Notes: a model not told the origin generated them from the sequence alone. Positions 10,661 through 18,660 are shown, counted from the first letter of the stretch. The stretch is 30,666 bases of DNA from Nitrospirota bacterium (GCA_016201805.1 JACQCB010000051.1:1-30666), one strand, 5' to 3'. Numbers and translations are program-made.

Positions 10661-10745
10661 GCGGCTGGCCCGTCCGCCACTGCGCGCGTCCGTCGAACAC
10701 CATCTGACGGTGCGCGATGCGCGAGCACCAGGACGGGCCAACCGC
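10661..10745. repeat. 85-base inverted repeat between the CBS gene and hemB
   Basis: The arms at 10661-10675 and 10731-10745 are complementary over 15 bases with one mismatch, which becomes a G-U pair in minus-strand RNA. The 55-base interior holds a second short stem (10690-10694 with 10706-10710). There is no T tract, so it is not a standard terminator. It ends 41 bases upstream of the hemB start and begins 9 bases after the CBS-gene stop codon. It may be a REP-like element, an RNA processing site or an attenuator-like structure in front of hemB. No second copy was noticed in this window. Confidence 0.6.
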
Positions 10746-10754
10746 CCTCTTTCT

Positions 10755-11147
10755 CTACTTCCTCGGCAGGTTGGTCAGGAACACGACCAGATCGCGTACG
10801 GAAATCATTCCCACCAGCTTGCCGTTTCGCGTCACGCCGAGATGGCGCAGATGGTGCGCCGCCATCATGTCGTTGGCATCCAGCAAGGTCTTGTTCTCCT
10901 CGATGGTCAAGATCGGCGACGACATGATCAACTCGACCGAGGTAGTGGTCGCATCGGCCCCGACCGCCACCACGCGGCGAACCATATCGGTGTCGGTCAG
11001 GATACCGATGACCTCCCCGCCTCGCGAGACGAACACGCTGCCGATATTGCGATCGCGCATGACCTGGGCGGCCTTCCGGACGTCCATATCCCGGTCCACC
11101 GTCACAAACTTTTCCACCGGCACCATAAAGGACTTCACAGGAACCAT
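10755..11147 (-). CDS. Two-CBS-domain protein
   Basis: A stand-alone CBS-pair protein of 130 residues, starting MVPVKSFMVPVEKFVTVD. The first CBS motif covers about residues 6-60, with the GSVFVSRGGEVIGILTDTDMVRRVV stretch. The second covers about 73-127, with MSSPILTIEENKTLLDANDMM and HLGVTRNGKLVGMISVRDLV. CBS pairs generally bind adenine nucleotides or SAM and act as sensors; the ligand and partner here are unknown. A longer reading frame begins at 11357 inside the cobA-hemD gene, but the ATG at 11147 has a strong GGAGGAG site and is the right start. It lies between cobA-hemD and hemB. Confidence 0.9.
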   Translation of the reverse strand: MVPVKSFMVPVEKFVTVDRDMDVRKAAQVMRDRNIGSVFVSRGGEVIGILTDTDMVRRVVAVGADATTTSVELIMSSPILTIEENKTLLDANDMMAAHHLRHLGVTRNGKLVGMISVRDLVVFLTNLPRK

Positions 11148-11212
11148 AGTTCTCCTCCGTTTAGTTATGAACAGACCACCGGCGTTTCGCCCGGTTTTCC
11201 TTGAACGCCCCC

Positions 11213-12775
11213 TTACGCCCCCTGCCCGACCGACACCGGCTTCGCACAATACGCCACGATCGCCTGCACCAACGCCGGCATGGTGTTCTCGGCCGGCACG
11301 ATGGAGACAGACAGCCCCGCTTCCGCCGCTGTCTGCGCCGTGATCGGACCGATGCACGCGACGGTGGACTGCGCCATCAGGACGTTCATTTCTGCGGCGC
11401 TCGCGAACAACCGGCAGAAGTTCCGCACCGTCGAAGAACTGGCGAAGGTCACAACGTGCACCTCCCCTTGCCGGAAGAGGTCTTTCAGCCGTTCGGCGTC
11501 CACGGAAGGCAGCACCGTCCGGTACGCCGTCACCACCCGGACCTCCGCCCCGGCGGCGCGGAGCTGTTCCGGCAGAATCTCTCGCGCCACTTCAGCGCGC
11601 GGAATCAAGATGCGCTGACCGGCGATCCCCGCCGCTTTCAGGCCGTCGATCACCCCTTCGGCTTGAAACTCCGAAGGCACCAAATCAGCCTGGAGCCCGT
11701 GTCGGGCCAATTCCTCTGCGGTACGGGGGCCGATGCAGCAGAGCTTCAGACCGGAAAGCGCCCGCACATCCAAGCCCCGATGGCGTAGCCGGTCCATGAA
11801 CGGCCGGACGCCGTTGACGCTGGTGAAAACCAGCCACTGATATCGACGGAGATCGGCAATGGCCTCATCCAACCCGCTCCAACTGTCCGGCGGAACGATC
11901 TGAATGGTGGGACATTCAACCGGGTCCGCTCCATAGGACCGCAAGAGTTGCGACAGTTCCCCGGCCTGCTCCTTCGCCCGCGTCACAAGAATACGCTTAC
12001 CGAACAGAGGGCGGGTCTCGAACCAGTTCAATTGCTCCCTCAGACGAACCACCGGTCCGATCACGATCGTGGTGGGCGGTTCCAGCCGAGCCGCCTCCGC
12101 TTTGGCAACAATGTCCCTCAGTGTTCCGACCACCGTGCGCTGATTCGATCGCGTCCCCCACCGGATCAGCGCCACCGGCGTATCGGGCGGCTTCCCTTCC
12201 CTGGTGAGGTGCTCGACAATGGCCGGAAGATTCTTCATGCCCATCAGGAACACGAGGGTCCCGCTCACCGAGGCCAGCCTGGGCCATTCTAGGCAGGAGT
12301 CTCCCTTCGTCGGGTCTTCATGACCGGTCACGAAGGTGACCGTCGAAGCCATCGTGCGGTGCGTCACGGGAATCCCCGCATAGGCAGGGGCCGCCACAGC
12401 CGCCGACACACCCGGCACCACTTCGAAAGACAGTCCTGCCGCAGCCACAGCCTCGGCTTCTTCGCCGCCCCGCCCGAAGACGAAGGGATCGCCCCCCTTC
12501 AGACGGACCACGATTTTTCCTGCCTTGGCTTTCTCCACGATCAGACGATTGATCTCGCGCTGATCCCGATAGGCGCCGCGTCCGCGACGGCCGACATATA
12601 TCCGCTCGGCCCTGGCCGGGGCATGGTCCAACAGGACGGGATTAGCCAAATAGTCATAGAACACGACATCGGCTTGTTCCAAACACTCCTTGCCGCGCAA
12701 CGTGAGCAAGGACGGATCGCCTGGCCCGGCCCCGACCAAATATACTTTTCCGCTCGTCATGCCCATGCCGCTCAC
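11213..12775 (-). CDS. cobA-hemD: Fused uroporphyrinogen-III C-methyltransferase / uroporphyrinogen-III synthase (CobA-HemD)
   Basis: Two activities in one 520-residue chain. Residues about 9-250 are a SAM-dependent uroporphyrinogen-III methyltransferase with VGAGPGDPSLLTLRG (14-28), RLKGGDPFVFGRGGEE (91-106) and GIPVTHR (134-140), making precorrin-2 for siroheme or cobalamin. Residues about 255-515 are a HemD domain starting PLFGKRILVTRAKEQAGEL, with LVFTSVNGVRPF and a CIGPITAQTAAEAG end, which closes hydroxymethylbilane to uroporphyrinogen III. The GTG start overlaps the hemC stop by 4 bases (GTGA), suggesting coupled translation; ATGs 3 and 5 codons downstream are alternatives. Such fusions occur in several phyla. 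Confidence 0.96.
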   Translation of the reverse strand: MSGMGMTSGKVYLVGAGPGDPSLLTLRGKECLEQADVVFYDYLANPVLLDHAPARAERIYVGRRGRGAYRDQREINRLIVEKAKAGKIVVRLKGGDPFVFGRGGEEAEAVAAAGLSFEVVPGVSAAVAAPAYAGIPVTHRTMASTVTFVTGHEDPTKGDSCLEWPRLASVSGTLVFLMGMKNLPAIVEHLTREGKPPDTPVALIRWGTRSNQRTVVGTLRDIVAKAEAARLEPPTTIVIGPVVRLREQLNWFETRPLFGKRILVTRAKEQAGELSQLLRSYGADPVECPTIQIVPPDSWSGLDEAIADLRRYQWLVFTSVNGVRPFMDRLRHRGLDVRALSGLKLCCIGPRTAEELARHGLQADLVPSEFQAEGVIDGLKAAGIAGQRILIPRAEVAREILPEQLRAAGAEVRVVTAYRTVLPSVDAERLKDLFRQGEVHVVTFASSSTVRNFCRLFASAAEMNVLMAQSTVACIGPITAQTAAEAGLSVSIVPAENTMPALVQAIVAYCAKPVSVGQGA

Positions 12776-13722
12776 GCTTTTCCGTACATCTCGCTCAAAA
12801 TCTTGTCTCCGCCTTTGGCCAGGAGCCGCTCCGCAAGCTGTACGCCGATGGCCTCGGCGTCAGTACGCGGTCCCGCAATCCGCTCACGGAGGAGTCGGCG
12901 ACCGTCCACTGCCGCAACCAGACCATCCATCGTGAGCGTCCCATCCGCAATCGTCGCATGGGCGGCAATGGGAACCTGACAGCCTCCTTCAAGCCGTTCC
13001 AGCAAGGCCCGCTCAGCCACGACTGCCGTTCTACTCGGGAGATGGTCCAGCCCCCTCACCAAATCCTTCACGAACCCATCGTCCCGCCGTCCCTCAAGCC
13101 CCAAGGCTCCCTGACCGATGGCCGGCAGACTCACGTCCGGCGACAGATACTCCGTGATCTCTTTGAGCCAGCCCAGACGTCGGAGCCCGGCCGCAGCCAG
13201 GACAATGGCGTCGTACTCGCCGTCCCGCAACTTATGGAGCCTGGTGTCCAGATTCCCGCGCAACATCTGAATGCTGAGGTCCGGCCTGTAATGCAGGAGT
13301 TGCGCCTGCCGGCGCAAACTGCTGGTTCCCACCCGCGCGCCAGGGCGAAGATCGTCGAGCGTTTTGCCCTCACGACTGATCAAGGCGTCGCGCGGATCTT
13401 CCCGCTCCGGAACGCAAATGATCTCGAGCTCATCGGGCAAAGCCGTCGGAACATCCTTCATGCTGTGTACGGCCAGATCGATCTCCTGCCGCAAGAGCGC
13501 CTCTTCAATCTCCTTGACGAAAAGCCCTTTGCCGCCGATCGCAGCAAGGGGCACGTCCACGATCTTGTCGCCGGAAGTCTTGATGGTCCGAAGCGTCACC
13601 GGCAGATCGGGCGCAATGACTTTGAGGCGAGCCTGAATCCATTCCGCCTGCCAGAGGGCCAGCTTGCTCCCCCTGGTGCCGATCACCAGTGAGGATCGTC
13701 CTGTCGTCGCTCCAACCGCCAT
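12772..13722 (-). CDS. hemC: Hydroxymethylbilane synthase (porphobilinogen deaminase)
   Basis: Polymerises four porphobilinogen units into hydroxymethylbilane. The 316-residue length is normal. Visible features are the N-terminal IGTRGSKLALWQA (14-26), KTSGDKI (48-54), GGKGLFVKEIEEALL (63-77), the AVHSMKDVP stretch with its catalytic Asp (84-92), GTSSLRRQAQL (132-142), and the dipyrromethane-cofactor cysteine in LEGGCQVPIAAHA (Cys248). It starts 20 bases after the small zinc-ribbon gene, with an AAGGGGCGG-like ribosome site. Its stop overlaps the start of cobA-hemD, so HemC and HemD are probably made together. Confidence 0.97.
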   Translation of the reverse strand: MAVGATTGRSSLVIGTRGSKLALWQAEWIQARLKVIAPDLPVTLRTIKTSGDKIVDVPLAAIGGKGLFVKEIEEALLRQEIDLAVHSMKDVPTALPDELEIICVPEREDPRDALISREGKTLDDLRPGARVGTSSLRRQAQLLHYRPDLSIQMLRGNLDTRLHKLRDGEYDAIVLAAAGLRRLGWLKEITEYLSPDVSLPAIGQGALGLEGRRDDGFVKDLVRGLDHLPSRTAVVAERALLERLEGGCQVPIAAHATIADGTLTMDGLVAAVDGRRLLRERIAGPRTDAEAIGVQLAERLLAKGGDKILSEMYGKA

Positions 13723-13742
13723 GCGAGTTTCCGCCCCTTGCC

Positions 13743-14060
13743 TTACCGTCCCGGCTCGCGAGAAGGAGATTGGAGCGGCAGAGCCGGGGCGGTCCCAGAC
13801 CCAGGCAGCTTTTCCTCCCCATCAGGCTGAGACATCGCCGTGACCTGCTGGGCCACTCCGATGTTGCCTCGATAATACGACGTCACCAAGAGAAAACTCA
13901 GTAAGCCGATGATGACCAGCAAATACGCAAGCACATCCCACCGAAAGCCCTCTGTCTCCCGGTAATCATACCCGCAACGAGGGCAATCGGGGAGCGGCTC
14001 ATGGCCAAGGTACCGGTGCCGACATTTGGGACAGGTGAAGAGCTTCGGACCTGTGGCCAT
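13743..14060 (-). CDS. Small zinc-ribbon protein with one transmembrane helix, function unknown
   Basis: A 105-residue protein I cannot assign to a characterised family. Its N-terminus has two CxxC knuckles (Cys10/13 and Cys26/29) that look like a zinc ribbon. A single hydrophobic helix at about 43-62 and a short Pro/Ser-rich tail with no clear fold follow. It is probably a membrane-anchored protein with the zinc ribbon in the cytoplasm. It lies between hemA and hemC, 104 bases after hemA and 20 bases before hemC, in the same direction. The frame is well placed between neighbours and the CxxC pattern is not one expected from chance, so it is likely real. A heme-related role is inferred from position only. 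Confidence 0.78.
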   Translation of the reverse strand: MATGPKLFTCPKCRHRYLGHEPLPDCPRCGYDYRETEGFRWDVLAYLLVIIGLLSFLLVTSYYRGNIGVAQQVTAMSQPDGEEKLPGSGTAPALPLQSPSREPGR

Positions 14061-14164
14061 GAATCTTGCACCATTGACTTGCGCCGGTCACCAAAGCCGC
14101 TCCAGGGCCGACCGAGCCCACCCCGTCGTCCCCCTTCCGCGCTCCTCCATCTCGACGCCGGCCC

Positions 14165-15511
14165 TCATCGGTCCTTGCCGGACGGCTCGCGGTCCAGATC
14201 GGGCTCGGAGACAACCGGCACGTCCTCGCTCTTGTCGGATGGCACGTTGTCCAGATTGAAAAAGCGTTTCGCCGCCTCCACGAACATCATACTGCCGGCG
14301 CCGTTCGCTTCCACTTTCAAGGTCACCAGCGAGCCATGCAGCAATTTATTGACGATGGCCGACGCCAGCCCCTCGATCGTGCTGCGATCCTGCGTGGACA
14401 GATGCCCGAGACGGCCCATGGCCTTCTCGATTTCGGACTGCTTGATCTCCTCGGCCCGTTTCCGCAACGCCACGATCGTGGGCGTCACCTCCAGCGACTT
14501 CAGCCAGTGCAGGATGCCCGCCACTTCCTCCTCGATCATGCGCTCGGCTTTCGCGGCTTCACGGTGCCGCACTTCCAGATTCTGCTCGACGCGCGCCTCC
14601 AGATCGTCGATGTCGAAGAGAAAGGCATTGTCGATGTCTTTGACGGCCGGCTCGATGTTGCGCGGCACGGAAATGTCGATCAGGAAGATGGGACGATTCA
14701 TCCGCCTCCGCACCGCCTGCTGCACATCCTCGGCGCGGATGAGGTATTGGGAGGCCCCGGTGGAACAGAGCACGATGTCGGCCTCGGCCAGTTCCCGCCG
14801 GAAGTCGCCGAACGGAATCGCGACGCCGTTGAACCGCTCGGCCAGTTCCAGCGCCCCCTGCGGATTGCGGGTCGTGATCATCACGCGCCGGACGCCGTTG
14901 CTGACCAGGTGCTTGGCGGCCAGTTTGGCCATCTCGCCGGCTCCCACCAGCAACACCGTCTTCTCGCTGAGATTAGAAAAAATCTTCTTCGCCAGTTCGA
15001 CCGCCGCGTAGCTCACCGACACGGCGGTTTCGGCGATTTTGGTTTCGGTCCGGACCTTCTTGGCGACCGAAATGGCTTTCTTGACCACCTTGTTCAGGAT
15101 GACACTGCTGGTCTTGTGCGTCAGCGCCGCCTCGAAGGCGTCTTTGAGTTGGCCGAGAATCTGCGGTTCCCCGACGATCATCGAATCCAGACTGGCCGCC
15201 ACACGGAACAGATGCCAGATCGCACGATCGTTGGTCAGCCAATAGAGGTGAGGGGTCAATTGCTCGGAAGACAAGGACAGGTGCGTGTCGGCCAAAAATT
15301 CCTGCACGCGCGCGTACCCGGCGTCCACGTCCTCCACCACGGCGTAGACCTCCACCCGGTTGCAGGTGGACAACAACACCCCCTCTTTGATCCCCGGATA
15401 GGCGCAGAGCCGACGCAAGGCCTCGCCCAATCGGCTCTCCGGCACGGCGAGCTTCTCGCGTACTTCAATGGGCGCTGTCTTGTGGCTGATCCCGACCGCA
15501 ATGATGTTCAT
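14165..15511 (-). CDS. hemA: Glutamyl-tRNA reductase
   Basis: NADPH-dependent reduction of glutamyl-tRNA to glutamate-1-semialdehyde, the first committed step of C5-pathway tetrapyrrole synthesis. The 448-residue protein begins MNIIAVGISHKTAPIEVREK and has the catalytic cysteine in STCNRVEVYA (Cys50). GEPQILGQLKDAF, the NADPH-site stretch LLVGAGEMAKLAAKHL, and a C-terminal helical dimerisation region ending in a charged tail follow. It begins 21 bases after the HemX/CcsA-like gene, with only a weak ribosome site, so coupling to that gene is possible. The partner gene hemL is not in this window. Confidence 0.97.
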   Translation of the reverse strand: MNIIAVGISHKTAPIEVREKLAVPESRLGEALRRLCAYPGIKEGVLLSTCNRVEVYAVVEDVDAGYARVQEFLADTHLSLSSEQLTPHLYWLTNDRAIWHLFRVAASLDSMIVGEPQILGQLKDAFEAALTHKTSSVILNKVVKKAISVAKKVRTETKIAETAVSVSYAAVELAKKIFSNLSEKTVLLVGAGEMAKLAAKHLVSNGVRRVMITTRNPQGALELAERFNGVAIPFGDFRRELAEADIVLCSTGASQYLIRAEDVQQAVRRRMNRPIFLIDISVPRNIEPAVKDIDNAFLFDIDDLEARVEQNLEVRHREAAKAERMIEEEVAGILHWLKSLEVTPTIVALRKRAEEIKQSEIEKAMGRLGHLSTQDRSTIEGLASAIVNKLLHGSLVTLKVEANGAGSMMFVEAAKRFFNLDNVPSDKSEDVPVVSEPDLDREPSGKDR

Positions 15512-15532
15512 GGTCTGTGACAGTCCGGCGGC

Positions 15533-16336
15533 TCAGCCCACCGCTCCATGCCCTTTGAGAACCACGCCGATAAAGGTCAAAATCACGCCGGCAAAACCGA
15601 TGATGGTCAAGTAGGCCGCCCGCTTGGCCCGCCACCCGACCGTCAGACGTCCCAGCAGCACCACGAAATAAAACACCCAGGTCACCAACGCCCACAACTG
15701 CTCGGGGTTCCAGTTCAGATACGACCCGCGCGCGAACTCGGCCGACAGGGCTCCGGCGATGATGCCCAGGGTCAACAATGGAAAGCCCATCACGATCGAT
15801 TGCTGGTTCAGACGATCGAGAAAATCCAGCGGAGGGAGCTTGGCGTAGAGGACATTGAAGCGTTTCGACTTCAACAATCCGTCTTGGATCAGGTACATCA
15901 GTCCGGCCACAAACGCCACGGCAAACCCCACCGTGCCCAAGACACTCAAGGTGACATGGAGCCAGACGGTCTTCAGGACCGGCTCCAGCGTCGGGACTTC
16001 CTTGGGCAGCGCCGCGGCGGAGATGAGCGAGATCAAGGCCAACGGGAGAATAAAGGAGCCCAAGACAGGAATGCGATGTCGCACTTCGACGATCAGGAAC
16101 ACCAGGACCAGCGCCCAGGAAAAAAACGACATCGCTTCGTGCACGCTGGTCAGCGGCGCATGGTCGGCGCCCATCATCTTGGTGAGCAACGCGATGGTAT
16201 GCGCAAGGAACCCGATGCCGGTGACGATCAGGGACACCTTGGAGAGCGCTTCCGAGCGCCGCAGGAGATAGGCCAGAAAAAATGCGGTACCTACAAGGTA
16301 CAGCACCATGGTGGCCATAAAGAACACGACCGGCAT
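15533..16336 (-). CDS. HemX/CcsA-like cytochrome c assembly family membrane protein
   Basis: A 267-residue polytopic protein with about eight hydrophobic segments, resembling the CcmC/CcsA/HemX superfamily. Supporting stretches are APLTSVHEAMSFFSW, with its conserved-looking His, WLHVTLSVLG, and SYLNWNPEQLWALVTW, a degenerate form of the tryptophan-rich heme-handling motif. In Bacillus the equivalent HemX lies directly before hemA and affects HemA level; in other bacteria ccsA-like genes in this place are annotated as cytochrome c biogenesis proteins. Both readings fit. It is the first gene of the heme cluster, behind a good promoter, with a GAGG ribosome site 10 bases before the ATG. Confidence 0.88.
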   Translation of the reverse strand: MPVVFFMATMVLYLVGTAFFLAYLLRRSEALSKVSLIVTGIGFLAHTIALLTKMMGADHAPLTSVHEAMSFFSWALVLVFLIVEVRHRIPVLGSFILPLALISLISAAALPKEVPTLEPVLKTVWLHVTLSVLGTVGFAVAFVAGLMYLIQDGLLKSKRFNVLYAKLPPLDFLDRLNQQSIVMGFPLLTLGIIAGALSAEFARGSYLNWNPEQLWALVTWVFYFVVLLGRLTVGWRAKRAAYLTIIGFAGVILTFIGVVLKGHGAVG

Positions 16337-16389
16337 CGTCGTCTATCCTCGCAACTTTCCAGAAGAAATTTCCAGATACAGGAAAAGAA

Positions 16390-16419
16390 ATTATAGCCTT
16401 AATGATTCAGAAGCGTCAA
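16390..16419 (-). promoter_or_regulatory. Probable sigma-70 promoter of the heme gene cluster
   Basis: On the minus strand TTGACG is followed after 18 bases by a perfect TATAAT, about 54 bases upstream of the HemX/CcsA-like start codon. It is the best candidate for the promoter of the whole hem run. The rest of the 317 bases between this gene and rsmI (16337-16653) holds no gene I can support, and I see no convincing plus-strand promoter for rsmI there. Confidence 0.75.
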
Positions 16420-16653
16420 GGAATATCACGGGGTTTGGGAGCTAGAATACCGGCCTCCGCTATGCATGCCATACGTTGAACCAGGTTTTCAAAAAGTTGC
16501 CATCGATCCGTCGAAGTCCCTCCCGCATCAGCCGCCTACATACGCGATACGCACCGGCGTCTCGGCTCATCGGATCATTAGACTTTCTTGTCGCCCCACG
16601 AGTAGGATACCGCCGTTCTCATACCGATGAACACGGATCGCACGAGGACCTGT

Positions 16654-17337
16654 ATGGCTGGTTCCCTCTATATCGTCAGCACCCCCATCGGAAATTGGGA
16701 AGACATCACGTTGCGGGCAATCCGAATCCTCCGGGACGCGGCGATTGTCGCGGCGGAGGACACGCAGCACACCCAAGCGCTCTGCGAGCGCTACGGAATC
16801 CAGACGCCGCTGACGAGTTATCACAACCTCAACAAGGAAGACAAAACCCCGCTTTTGATCAGGCGATTGCAAGAAGGGCAGGACGTGGCGCTCGTCTCGG
16901 ACACCGGTACGCCGGTTGTCTCAGACCCCGGCGCCTGGCTCATCACCCAAGCCCTCAAAGCCGGCATCCGGGTCATCCCGGTGCCCGGGCCTTCTGCGAT
17001 CCTGGCGGCCCTGTCGGTTTCAGGTTTGCCGACCGAGCCATTTCTCTTTCAGGGGTTTATTCCGAGGCAAGCGACGGCACGGCGTCGGCTTTTAGAGACA
17101 CTCTCCAGGGAACGACGCACACTCGTTCTCTTCGAGTCCCCAGACCGACTCCTCGCAACACTTGAAACGATCGGCGCGATGTTCGGCCGTCGCCGGATCG
17201 TGCTGGCCAAGGACCTCACAAAACCGTCCGAGGAACTCATCCGCGGAACTGCCGCAGAGGTGCTGCGTGCAGTGACGTCCCGTCCTCGTGACGGCGATAT
17301 CACCCTGATCATCGAAGGCTACCGTAGCAGAAAGTAA
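16654..17337 (+). CDS. rsmI: 16S rRNA (cytidine(1402)-2'-O)-methyltransferase RsmI
   Basis: SAM-dependent 2'-O-methylation of C1402 in the decoding centre of 16S rRNA. From the chosen ATG it has 227 residues and starts MAGSLYIVSTPIGNWEDITLRA, matching the family N-terminus. AAEDTQHTQALC, LVSDTGTPVVSDPG and VIPVPGPSAILAALSVSGLP, the tetrapyrrole-methylase-fold SAM site, follow, then FLFQGFIPR and LFESPDRLL. An upstream in-frame ATG at 16627 has no ribosome site; the one at 16654 has GAGG before it. It is convergent with the TusA-family gene, 29 bases apart. It ends a little earlier than longer RsmI proteins, lacking most of the C-terminal extension. Confidence 0.95.
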   Translation: MAGSLYIVSTPIGNWEDITLRAIRILRDAAIVAAEDTQHTQALCERYGIQTPLTSYHNLNKEDKTPLLIRRLQEGQDVALVSDTGTPVVSDPGAWLITQALKAGIRVIPVPGPSAILAALSVSGLPTEPFLFQGFIPRQATARRRLLETLSRERRTLVLFESPDRLLATLETIGAMFGRRRIVLAKDLTKPSEELIRGTAAEVLRAVTSRPRDGDITLIIEGYRSRK

Positions 17338-17366
17338 GGGAGCAGTGCGGACAGGGGCCCTGGCGG

Positions 17367-17645
17367 CTAAATGTCGGCTTTCTTGCGGATCATGACACGG
17401 TAGGTCCCTGCGAGGGGTTCTTGCCTGAGGACCGTATGGCCATCGTCGCTCACGCTGCGCGGCACATTGCGAATGGGGTCGCCTTCGTCCAGGAACACGG
17501 CAAGGACCTGCCCCGCCTTCATCGTTTCCAGCTTGAGCTTGGTTTTGACGAAGTTGTAGGGACAGATCACCCCACGCAAATCCAACTCTGCATCCGCCCG
17601 AAGCTCTTCGGAGTTTTCTCCCTGGCAAGAACGGTCGATTTTCAT
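17367..17645 (-). CDS. TusA-family sulfurtransferase-like protein (CPxN type)
   Basis: A 92-residue protein of the SirA/TusA fold. The core motif reads DLRGVICPYNFVKTKLKLE, with the conserved cysteine at about residue 28. Classical TusA has CPxP; here Asn replaces the second Pro, as in a recognised branch of the family. The C-terminal half, with FLDEGDPIRNVPRSVSDDGH, fits the same fold. TusA proteins relay persulfide sulfur for tRNA thiolation, molybdenum cofactor or sulfur metabolism; which pathway applies here cannot be told. A GTG 8 codons upstream (17669) is an alternative start, but neither has a strong ribosome site. Confidence 0.88.
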   Translation of the reverse strand: MKIDRSCQGENSEELRADAELDLRGVICPYNFVKTKLKLETMKAGQVLAVFLDEGDPIRNVPRSVSDDGHTVLRQEPLAGTYRVMIRKKADI

Positions 17646-17749
17646 AGCCTGGGCGACCCCCACATCCACACAATTCGCGTTTTATGCTAACAGGCCATCC
17701 CTGTGCTGTAACAAGCGTAAAGGGGACAACAGGAAACGGAGAGAAGATG

Positions 17750-17792
17750 AAAAAAGGCTCAAAACGACGGTGGCGGCCCGAAGGCCGCCACC
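17750..17792 (-). terminator. Intrinsic terminator after the secreted-protein gene
   Basis: A perfect 10-bp stem (17769-17778 with 17783-17792) with a 4-base loop, reading as a TTCG tetraloop on the minus strand. A TTTT run and, after a short gap, six Ts at 17755-17750 follow. It lies 33 bases past the stop codon of the gene at 17826-18566. The T tract is displaced from the stem by several bases, so efficiency may be below maximum. Confidence 0.8.
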
Positions 17793-17825
17793 ATGGTTTC
17801 ACTTTCGACTGGAAAGAAAGTGCGC

Positions 17826-18566
17826 TTAGTTCCCGCCCATTCCCTTCGACAGGGTTGGCTTCTCCATTGAGCCGTAGTCGGTCTTTAGCCCCCCCGCATA
17901 ACCCCATCCCGGCTGCGGATCGCAGTTCCAGCAAGGCGCCGCACCCGTGACTTCGCCGATCTGGCTGGTAAAGCCCTTCGCCCCGGTCACTTCGCCCGGC
18001 AGTATCTGCCCGTAGCTGCCACCGGTCACCCCGCCTGAATTGGTCTCAATGCCGCGCTCTGTGCTTGGGTTCGGCCGCTGGCCGAGGCCGCCGAAGCCGG
18101 CCAGCTTCTCGTTGCCGCGCAGCACCGTGACTTCACGCACCAGCTTCCTGCCCGTGCCGAAAGGCTGACTCGCGGTCGTTTCCTCACGCACCTGCAGCGT
18201 CACGTCATCACCGGAGTTGATTACCTTGATTTGGTCCATGTTGCTCTCGGAATCCAGATACAGCGTCAGTGAAGACATGGCGCCGCTTCCCGCCCGGCCT
18301 TCATCGTGCGAGCTGCCGCCTGTTTCCAGGTGAATCTTGCGACCCGGCAGATCGACGGCAAGCACGCGGCCATAGACGGTTTCGGCTTGCGAGAGCCGTT
18401 CCAGCAACGCATTCTTATCCCAGACTTGCGAGCGAGTCCCGGTGCCGGACGATTCGCCGACGCCGGTACCGAAGCCGGAGTGCTGGGGCAGGCGCTCCTG
18501 AGCGACCGCGACGCCGACAGCGCCCCCAAGCAGGATCACTGCTCCCATCAAAAATACCTTACGCAT
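17826..18566 (-). CDS. Secreted protein of unknown function
   Basis: A 246-residue protein I do not recognise. Residues 1-22 form a clean Sec signal peptide (MRK, hydrophobic core, AVA before Gln23), so it is exported. The mature part has a Ser/Gly-rich start and a central segment (about 50-155) that reads like a beta-rich domain, with VYGRVLAVDLPGRKIHLETGG, LTLYLDSESNMDQIKVINSGDDVTLQVRE and VREVTVLRG; this layout resembles small periplasmic OB-like or DUF5666-type domains, but that is only a resemblance. The last about 90 residues are low-complexity, Gly/Pro-rich, with a repeated GEVTGA word and a CWNC pair. It has a near-consensus promoter, an AAGGAGG ribosome site and its own terminator, so it is probably a monocistronic, well-expressed gene. 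Confidence 0.85.
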   Translation of the reverse strand: MRKVFLMGAVILLGGAVGVAVAQERLPQHSGFGTGVGESSGTGTRSQVWDKNALLERLSQAETVYGRVLAVDLPGRKIHLETGGSSHDEGRAGSGAMSSLTLYLDSESNMDQIKVINSGDDVTLQVREETTASQPFGTGRKLVREVTVLRGNEKLAGFGGLGQRPNPSTERGIETNSGGVTGGSYGQILPGEVTGAKGFTSQIGEVTGAAPCWNCDPQPGWGYAGGLKTDYGSMEKPTLSKGMGGN

Positions 18567-18660
18567 GTGCTGCCTCCTTGTGAGTTAGACTATAAATGAT
18601 GAACGACAAAACCGGTCTTTCTCTGCTCACCTGCAAGCACTAGCCAAAAATGACAGGCGA

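Noticed and set aside
13999..14214. A 71-codon minus-strand frame in the gap between hemA and the zinc-ribbon gene
   Set aside because: It overlaps both neighbours in another frame, and its composition is unlike the adjacent proteins.
16476..17165. A 229-codon plus-strand frame overlapping rsmI
   Set aside because: It runs in another frame of the rsmI gene and ends inside it. RsmI motifs are in the other frame and no ribosome site supports this one.
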